24,123 bases of DNA. Origin: a virus. The notes below the pieces were generated by a model, which did no database searches, was not told the origin of the DNA, and saw nothing but the letters and a program-made list of their open reading frames with translations. Of this stretch, positions 20,320-24,123 are shown piece by piece. Position numbers and translations under genes: made by a program. Numbering within the stretch: the stretch's first letter is position 1; every line of letters begins with the position of its first letter. Location of the stretch: the IMG/VR virus record IMGVR_UViG_3300009154_000277, positions 1-24,123 of that record; one strand, 5' to 3'.

Positions 20320-21093
20320 TTAGAACGAGAACGAAATGCCGCCGTGGGCGACCCAATCGGTCTCACTGAACGAAGCATCCACGTCCTGATAGACGGGGAG
20401 ACCCACGCCGAAATCCGCATGGAAGTTCTTCGTGGGGGTCAGAACGAACGACGGGCCAGCGAGAACAGTCGTGCTGCTGGTGTCGAAGGCGAACTGGGCA
20501 TCGAGGTCAGCCCCGATGGTGAACCAGTCGCAAGCCTTCCACGAGAGGCCCGTCTGAGAGGTCAGGACACCGTCCTGAACGGTCCCACCGAGGGTGGGAT
20601 TGAAGACCACGCCATCGAAGGCATAGTCGAAGGAAACCTTCTCCGAGGCCGAAACCTTGCCCCAGTCAAGCGACAGAGCCGCATCGACATGAGGGACGAC
20701 GTTGTCGGGAGAGAAGGCGGTGTCGAACGCCGGAATCAGGGCACCGCCACCGAGGGTGACGGAAGCCGAACCGCCGAGAGTCTTGCCGTTCCATACGGCA
20801 TAGTCGGCGAAGACATCGAAACCGGCGACACCGAGATCGGTCTGATCGACGGTCGGCATCGCCACGCCAACCGTAAGATCCTTGAGGAACAGATCCTTCA
20901 GGGCGACCGTGGGGGTCACCACGAAGACCGAGTCGGTCGAACCATCGAACTTGTGGTACGAGGTATCGACCGTGAACGAAACCTTTGCCGAAGTCTCGGC
21001 AAGACCGACCTTGGCGGGTGCAGCGGGCTGAGCCATGGACACCGAGGCCGTAACGAACGAGGCGAGAACTGCGAACTTGCTAAAGATATTCAT
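20320..21093 (-). CDS. Phage-encoded outer-membrane beta-barrel protein
   Basis: A 257-residue protein. The signal peptide MNIFSKFAVLASFVTASVSMAQ has an Ala-x-Ala-like cleavage site (SMA-QPA), and a proline/alanine linker follows. The remainder alternates hydrophobic and polar residues in strands of 8-12 (KVSFTVDTSYHKF, FLKDLTVGVAM, GKTLGGSASVTLGGG, ASEKVSFDYAFDG, FTIGADLDAQFAF, NFHADFGVGLPVY). It ends in HGGISFSF with a terminal Phe, the signal recognised by BamA. These features fit a porin-like outer-membrane protein. The ATG at 21093 is preferred (a TTG lies one codon upstream); AAGGAG is near. It has its own sigma70-type promoter and terminator, so it may be expressed early and could block superinfection at a receptor. 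Confidence 0.78.
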   Translation of the reverse strand: MNIFSKFAVLASFVTASVSMAQPAAPAKVGLAETSAKVSFTVDTSYHKFDGSTDSVFVVTPTVALKDLFLKDLTVGVAMPTVDQTDLGVAGFDVFADYAVWNGKTLGGSASVTLGGGALIPAFDTAFSPDNVVPHVDAALSLDWGKVSASEKVSFDYAFDGVVFNPTLGGTVQDGVLTSQTGLSWKACDWFTIGADLDAQFAFDTSSTTVLAGPSFVLTPTKNFHADFGVGLPVYQDVDASFSETDWVAHGGISFSF

Positions 21094-21149
21094 CAAATCA
21101 ATACTCCTTGAAAAGGTTAGAAACTACACTCTCCTTGGCAGAGAGGCAC

Positions 21150-21177
21150 AGTATATTACTCTGTCGGCAGGAATCAA
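21150..21177 (-). promoter_or_regulatory. sigma70-type promoter of the outer-membrane gene
   Basis: On the minus strand, TTGATT (21177-21172), a 16-nt spacer and TATACT (21155-21150). It gives a leader of about 50 nt to the ATG at 21093. Confidence 0.68.
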
Positions 21178-21215
21178 CCGAGACTGAAAACTTTCTTTAT
21201 TGCGATTGGAAATAG

Positions 21216-21246
21216 AAGGACCCTCCTTGTGGATTGGAGGGTCCTT
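21216..21246 (-). terminator. Terminator hairpin, first copy of a repeated element
   Basis: An 11-bp stem, AAGGACCCTCC/GGAGGGTCCTT, around a 9-nt loop, followed by CTATTTCC on the minus strand. The core, including the loop, is identical over 25 nt to the hairpin at 22054-22082. It ends transcripts from the 21298-21690 gene and sits before the promoter of the outer-membrane gene. Confidence 0.65.
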
Positions 21247-21294
21247 CGGACCATCGTCTCTCGACAATGGTGGGGTGACTGGGATGGTCAGGGG

Positions 21295-21301
21295 TATTTA
21301 G
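21295..21301 (-). promoter_or_regulatory. CTAAATA motif at the stop of the 21298-21690 gene
   Basis: CTAAATA contains the TAA stop. No gene starts between here and the terminator at 21246, so as a promoter it would make only a short structured RNA. It may equally be a stop context. Confidence 0.35.
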
Positions 21302-21690
21302 GGCTTGCCTTTCTTGAGTGTTGCCAACTTTCTCTTCACGGCGGGGCTGGCGAGAACCTTCTCGGCCTCGGCGAACCCTCGGATGTAGTAGCCCGTGAAG
21401 TCTCCTGCACTGCCCTTGGAGTCGTTGATGATGCGGTTCGCCTGCTCGTATGAGAGGTGGCCCGAAGCGACTCTGTCGGCGATGTCACGAAGGCGACGGG
21501 GAATCTCCTTGAGTCCGTACTCATACGACAGCATACCCGCACCACGGAAGTGGACCATGATCTCACCCTTGTCATCGAGGTAGATGCCCCCGAGAGGCGA
21601 CGAGGAGTCGGTCGAGGTGTAGATCGTGGTGTTCTCGGCGAGGGACTGCTTGCGAAGTCCGCCGTCCCAGAGTTCGGCGAAAGATTTCAT
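21298..21690 (-). CDS. Putative internal head protein
   Basis: A 130-residue protein. MKSFAELWDG...SLAEN at residues 1-20 resembles a longer capsid-targeting sequence ending in L-A-E, the cleavage consensus of T4-type prohead protease. The rest is not recognised: a beta-like stretch (GGIYLDDKGEIMVHFRGAG) followed by helices (EIPRRLRDIADRVASGHLSY, ANRIINDSKG), ending in a basic tail KRKLATLKKGKP. ATAAATA-GAAAC precedes the ATG by 5 nt, a position shared with two other genes here. It is followed by a terminator. Confidence 0.68.
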   Translation of the reverse strand: MKSFAELWDGGLRKQSLAENTTIYTSTDSSSPLGGIYLDDKGEIMVHFRGAGMLSYEYGLKEIPRRLRDIADRVASGHLSYEQANRIINDSKGSAGDFTGYYIRGFAEAEKVLASPAVKRKLATLKKGKP

Positions 21691-21695
21691 GTTTC

Positions 21696-21702
21696 TATTT
21701 AT
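21696..21702 (-). promoter_or_regulatory. Late-type motif ATAAATA 5 nt before an ATG
   Basis: ATAAATA-GAAAC-ATG before the capsid-targeting-like gene ending at 21690. It does not overlap any stop codon, so it is not explained by coding. Confidence 0.5.
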
Positions 21703-21743
21703 CCAAAAAGAATTCCCATTGCTGGGGGTTCGGGCTCCTCCAC

Positions 21744-21995
21744 TCAGGAGAGGGGAGGGGTTGAGAAGGCTCCTGCCTTCCGAGAGTGCTTGGTCTCTTC
21801 CTCCGAGCGATCCATGGTCACGACACCCGCCGTGTTTCCGTTGCTGTCTCGGATGACCACCACATCGGTTTCCCGAATGGTGTTGTGATTGTGATTGATG
21901 ACATGGGATGCCTGAGTCAGCATTCGTTCCACTTCAAGAGCGAAGTTCTCCTGAAAGGCATCGTTGTCCGTCGTGAATGAGATGGTTACTTTCAT
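21744..21995 (-). CDS. Small unknown protein, probably leaderless
   Basis: An 83-residue protein, not recognised. MKVTISFTTDNDAFQENFALE is followed by a probable helix and then ETDVVVIRDSNGNTAGVVTMD, an alpha/beta-looking small domain. A His/Asn-rich turn, HVINHNHNT, lies in the middle. The -10 (TATTCT) ends 8 nt before the ATG, so the transcript would start at or near the start codon. A TTG three codons upstream would need even less leader and is not used here. Confidence 0.62.
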   Translation of the reverse strand: MKVTISFTTDNDAFQENFALEVERMLTQASHVINHNHNTIRETDVVVIRDSNGNTAGVVTMDRSEEETKHSRKAGAFSTPPLS

Positions 21996-22003
21996 AGGGA
22001 GCA

Positions 22004-22032
22004 AGAATAGACGGGGACGAGAGGAAAGTCAA
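22004..22032 (-). promoter_or_regulatory. sigma70-type promoter 8 nt from the ATG
   Basis: On the minus strand, TTGACT (22032-22027), a 17-nt spacer and TATTCT (22009-22004), then 8 nt to the ATG at 21995. Confidence 0.62.
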
Positions 22033-22053
22033 GTCCTTCGTCTCGGAAACAAA

Positions 22054-22082
22054 GAGACCCTCCTTGTGGATTGGAGGGTCTC
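22054..22082 (-). terminator. Terminator hairpin, second copy of the repeated element
   Basis: A 10-bp stem, GAGACCCTCC/GGAGGGTCTC, around the same 9-nt loop as 21216-21246, followed by TTTGTTT on the minus strand. It terminates the 22140-22343 gene and immediately precedes the next promoter. Confidence 0.75.
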
Positions 22083-22136
22083 CTCGATGGCCCGAGCGAG
22101 AGTTCTCGGGCGGGGACCGTTTGGGTCCTCTGTTCT

Positions 22137-22143
22137 TATTTAT
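22137..22143 (-). promoter_or_regulatory. ATAAATA motif at the stop of the 22140-22343 gene
   Basis: ATAAATA overlaps the TAA stop, as at 21295. About 55 nt downstream begins the shared terminator hairpin; between them GCCCGAG/CTCGGGC forms another stem. Confidence 0.35.
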
Positions 22144-22343
22144 CGAACGACGTTCTCGGGAGTGACGACGAACGGAGTGCCGTGCCGTCCGCCCATGTTC
22201 ACGACGACATGGGTGCCCATGGCGAGGACGACCTTGGAGGTCTTGGAGCGGTACTCGATTCCATTCCTGCCTTGACCGCTGGGGACGAGATAGGTGACAC
22301 GGGAGCCGGGGCGAAGGGAGGCGATGTACGTGGCGTTGCTCAT
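22140..22343 (-). CDS. Small beta-barrel-like protein
   Basis: A 67-residue protein, not recognised. It is beta-rich with a KOW/SH3-like feel (RPGSRVTYLVPSGQG, SKTSKVVLAMGTHVVVNMGG, TPFVVTPENVVR). The ATG at 22343 follows AAGGAG at 6 nt. It is the last gene of the unit 23081-22140 and is followed by the terminator. Confidence 0.65.
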   Translation of the reverse strand: MSNATYIASLRPGSRVTYLVPSGQGRNGIEYRSKTSKVVLAMGTHVVVNMGGRHGTPFVVTPENVVR

Positions 22344-22371
22344 GATTTCTCCTTTTCGGTGTCTGCTTGGT

Positions 22372-22725
22372 TCACAGGTAGTTGGTGCCGAACACGCTCA
22401 CGGCGTTCATGCCGTTGCTCGGATCGTAGATCGACCCACGGGCGTGCTTGGCGGGGGCGTTCCACGAGGCGGGCATGAGGATGTCGCCGCTTCGGTAGGG
22501 AGTGCCGTCGATCTCTCCATCGCTCATGGCGACGAATCCCATCACTCGCCTGCTGCTGTCCTCTGCGATGATCTTGATGAACTTGCGACCCTTGGGGGCC
22601 ACCTTCAGGACGGGAGGGGTCAGGGGGGAGAGGTTGACACGATAGTGCTGGGTCACTCGCTCTTGCCACGAGTTCAGGAAGGAGACGAAGGCGGGGGTCG
22701 AGGCGGTGGTCATGGTGGTGGTCAT
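22372..22725 (-). CDS. Conserved phage protein of unknown function
   Basis: A 117-residue protein. FVSFLNSWQERVTQHYRVNL leads into PLTPPVLKVAPKGRKFIKII, and it ends GDILMPASWNAPAKHARGSI, then IYDPSNG...FGTNYL. I recognise the same layout from small hypothetical proteins of many phages ('GrKyakIv ... G.ilkaasw.aPaKhaRGnIfd...g...yG..YL'); the function is not known. Two candidate ATGs (22725 and 22713) exist and neither has a good Shine-Dalgarno. It begins 11 nt after the previous stop. Confidence 0.72.
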   Translation of the reverse strand: MTTTMTTASTPAFVSFLNSWQERVTQHYRVNLSPLTPPVLKVAPKGRKFIKIIAEDSSRRVMGFVAMSDGEIDGTPYRSGDILMPASWNAPAKHARGSIYDPSNGMNAVSVFGTNYL

Positions 22726-22736
22726 GGGATGGGTTC

Positions 22737-23081
22737 TCAGGCGACGACGACGGGACGGAGGAAGCGACTGGCGACAATTTCCTTGGCGAGGTCGGTGAGG
22801 GACTTGGACTCACGGACCATCATCGCACGGTGATCGTAGCACTTGAAGGCGTTCTCGGGGGTGCGGGTGGTGAAGCCCACCACATGGGCATCGTCGCTGT
22901 TGGTCGGCTGGACGATGATTACGCCGTCCTCACTCTTGGTGGGGACGGAGACGGTGATGAACATCTCACGCCCACCCACGGTGGCCCGCATGGTGATGTC
23001 GGCGGGGCTCATCGGGGCGTACATCAGGAGGAGGGCTTGGGTGGCGAGGGCGGGGGAGAGGATGGTGGCGGTGGTCGTCAT
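22737..23081 (-). CDS. Unknown protein, probably leaderless
   Basis: A 114-residue protein, not recognised. ATVGGREMFITVSVPTKSED and GVIIVQPTNSDDAHVVGFTT look beta-rich, and a helical C-terminus (SKSLTDLAKEIVASRFLRPVVV) follows. The ATG at 23081 is taken: a good promoter's -10 ends 7 nt upstream, and no Shine-Dalgarno is present. The longer upstream frame would run through the promoter, so it is rejected. Confidence 0.65.
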   Translation of the reverse strand: MTTTATILSPALATQALLLMYAPMSPADITMRATVGGREMFITVSVPTKSEDGVIIVQPTNSDDAHVVGFTTRTPENAFKCYDHRAMMVRESKSLTDLAKEIVASRFLRPVVVA

Positions 23082-23088
23082 ATGCAAT

Positions 23089-23117
23089 AGTATATCGGCC
23101 ACCCATTCGAAAATCAA
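23089..23117 (-). promoter_or_regulatory. sigma70-type promoter 7 nt from the ATG
   Basis: On the minus strand, TTGATT (23117-23112), a 17-nt spacer and TATACT (23094-23089), then ATTGCAT and the ATG at 23081. Compare the WYL_2-like gene, where TCTTGCA separates -10 and ATG. Confidence 0.72.
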
Positions 23118-23180
23118 CAGTTGAAGGTGAAAAAAATCGAATCTTTTCAAGACCGAACGGAGACCTTCCGAACATCCCCC

Positions 23181-23212
23181 AAAAGAACAAGGCACCAGTT
23201 TCCTGATGCCTT
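23181..23212 (-). terminator. Intrinsic terminator after the 23247-23846 gene
   Basis: A 10-bp stem, AAGGCATCAG/CTGGTGCCTT (one T-G pair), with a GAAA tetraloop, then GTTCTTTT on the minus strand. It lies 35 nt after the gene's stop and is a textbook intrinsic terminator. Confidence 0.85.
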
Positions 23213-23246
23213 GATTCGATCTGATTCGGATTTCATTCGGAAAGGA

Positions 23247-23846
23247 TCAATGCTGATCGTGGAGAAGGAGGATCGGCTTGCCCTTCCATGCGGAACCGGG
23301 TCCGGTGGTCCACTTGAAGGCAAGGCCGAAGTTGCAATCCTTGAGGCTCTTGGCGGCGGTGCTGTTTTCCATGTCAACGGCAAGCATCCCTCCGAAGTCC
23401 TTGACCTCGGGGGCACTGTACCTCGGGTCGGCTTTCGCAACCCTCGACGCAGGAACCTTGATGACCTTCGCCTTGAACTCGGGGTACGCAGTCGAGAATA
23501 CCTGAACAGGGGAAGCAGCCGTGGCGGGAGGAGTGGTCTTCACGGGAGGATTGCTTGCGGGAGATTCCTTCTTGCCGATCTTCTTGAGCATCACCGAATC
23601 ACCCTCAACCTTGGTCACCTGAAAGAACTGAGCATCGGCGACACCGTAGGGAGGCTCGGGCTCATCGCCATAAGCATAAGAAAACGAACCGAAGATGTCG
23701 CCGACCTTGACCTGCTCGGCGGCTTCACTGATCGGAAGGCTCGTCGGACGGACGATGCCGTCCCAGTTCTCGTTGAACTGCTTCGATGCGTTGCGAACCT
23801 GATCGAACGACTCAGAGATGTTGCGATATGATTTCCAATCCTTCAT
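23247..23846 (-). CDS. Putative internal head protein with capsid-targeting-like N-terminus
   Basis: A 199-residue protein. MKDWKSYRNISES at the N-terminus fits the capsid-targeting pattern with I-S-E as cleavage site. AEQVKVGDIFGSFSYAYGDE (about 42-61), then QFFQVTKVEGDSVMLKKIGK suggests a small beta-barrel. A proline/alanine/threonine-rich linker (NPPVKTTPPATAASP) joins a second region ending in KGKPILLLHDQH. The ATG at 23846 follows AAAGGA. A CTAAATA late-type motif lies 33 nt upstream and a terminator follows, so it is a single-gene unit. The molecular function is not recognised. Confidence 0.72.
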   Translation of the reverse strand: MKDWKSYRNISESFDQVRNASKQFNENWDGIVRPTSLPISEAAEQVKVGDIFGSFSYAYGDEPEPPYGVADAQFFQVTKVEGDSVMLKKIGKKESPASNPPVKTTPPATAASPVQVFSTAYPEFKAKVIKVPASRVAKADPRYSAPEVKDFGGMLAVDMENSTAAKSLKDCNFGLAFKWTTGPGSAWKGKPILLLHDQH

Positions 23847-23879
23847 GAGAGATTCCTTTGATTATGGTGGGTTTGGTGT

Positions 23880-23886
23880 TATTTAG
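23880..23886 (-). promoter_or_regulatory. Late-type motif CTAAATA before the 23247-23846 gene
   Basis: CTAAATA lies 33 nt upstream of the ATG at 23846, in non-coding sequence with an AAAGGA ribosome site between. No other gene is near, so it is a good test case for the motif. Confidence 0.55.
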
Positions 23887-23899
23887 CAGTGCCCGCAAT

Positions 23900-23935
23900 C
23901 CGGGATTCGCCGTGCGGCGGCTTCCGGCTTTTTTT
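23900..23935 (+). terminator. Orphan plus-strand intrinsic terminator
   Basis: CCGGGATTCGCC and GGCGGCTTCCGG pair around GTGC (11 pairs, one T/C mismatch), followed by C and seven T on the plus strand. There is no plus-strand gene to its left in this window. It may stop antisense transcripts or insulate the possible plus-strand gene starting at 24027. Confidence 0.65.
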
Positions 23936-24026
23936 CAATCAGGCGACACGGAAACACGGGGGTTCGTAATTGTTCTGGGAGCGACTCCCTCTCCTGTAAT
24001 GGTTTTATCGGTCCCGTAAGTGTTTC

Positions 24027-24123
24027 ATGAGCGGGGAGGAGCAGGGAGGGGGATTCTGCTCGACCTGTAAAAACGCAAAATTACCCCGAGAAAAATTTTC
24101 GAATTTCGGGATCACCAGAGTCA
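24027..24123 (+). CDS. Possible plus-strand gene with CxxC motif, truncated by the edge
   Basis: From ATG at 24027 an open frame of 32 codons runs to the edge: MSGEEQGGGFCSTCKNAKLP followed by REKFSNFGITRV. CSTC with K-x-x-LP-x-x-x-F resembles the zinc-binding lead-in of some phage HNH endonucleases ('C..C....p...F'). No Shine-Dalgarno is visible, and the opposite strand is open as well, so support is weak. If real, it would be the start of a divergent plus-strand unit. Confidence 0.3.
   Translation, partial: MSGEEQGGGFCSTCKNAKLPREKFSNFGITRV

Noticed and set aside
23121-23831. 236-residue plus-strand frame ahead of the plus-strand terminator
   Set aside because: It would explain the terminator, but the sequence is the reverse of the 23247-23846 gene, which has a ribosome site, promoter motif and terminator; the plus frame has none.
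1-24123. CRISPR arrays, insertion sequences, integrase or attachment sites
   Set aside because: No direct-repeat array, transposase or integrase motif was seen, and tRNA genes show no flanking partial copies.

Overview
The window is part of the genome of a tailed phage of the T4 supergroup (a myovirus distantly related to T4). The evidence is the block gp45 sliding clamp – gp44 and gp62 clamp loader – RegA – family B DNA polymerase (gp43) – UvsX recombinase, all on the minus strand in the T4 gene order, with extra genes inserted between the core members. The DNA is moderately GC-rich. A predicted outer-membrane beta-barrel and two Sec-type signal peptides point to a Gram-negative host, but nothing in the sequence names it. 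Almost every gene is on the minus strand, so transcription runs from high to low coordinates. One possible plus-strand gene begins at the extreme right edge.

Layout, right to left (the direction of transcription). Positions 24123-17061 hold an accessory region of small genes. Several encode proteins whose N-termini look like the T4 capsid-targeting sequence (MK-x-aromatic ... I/L-x-E), and there is a pair of tandem paralogues, a P-loop kinase-like protein, and a phage-encoded outer-membrane protein with its own sigma70-type promoter and terminator. Positions 17055-16062 hold a tRNA cluster (Gln, Asn, a 133-nt tRNA-like RNA that does not fold as a normal cloverleaf, Tyr, Ala, Glu, Gly, Pro), with tRNA-Thr further left at 11.6 kb. 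Positions 16045-12932 hold a tightly overlapping operon: a conserved phage protein, a 42-residue protein with a TTG start, a Dps-like protein, a soluble PAP2 phosphatase, a HAD phosphatase, a BFD-type [2Fe-2S] protein and unknowns. Then comes a PD-(D/E)XK nuclease-like protein (12922-11675).

Positions 11530-8298 are the replication core (45, 44, an unknown 239-residue gene, 62, regA). Positions 8251-5348 carry two tandem dUTPases, a DUF1599/Nmad1-like protein, an exported lysozyme-like protein, a Dam-type adenine methyltransferase and a GroES-like co-chaperonin. Positions 5313-33 carry the DNA polymerase, a GT2 glycosyltransferase, a NodB-type polysaccharide deacetylase and UvsX.

Two transcription signals recur on the minus strand. 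The first is a sigma70-type promoter (TTGACA/TTGACT/TTGATT, 16-17 nt, TATACT-like) before early genes. In three cases it sits only 7-8 nt from the ATG, which implies leaderless mRNAs. The second is a heptamer (A/C)TAAATA, found about twelve times on the minus strand and not seen on the plus strand. It resembles the T4 late promoter TATAAATA and precedes, among others, the capsid-targeting-like genes and the glycosyltransferase. Neighbouring genes often overlap by ATGA or TTGA, indicating translational coupling.
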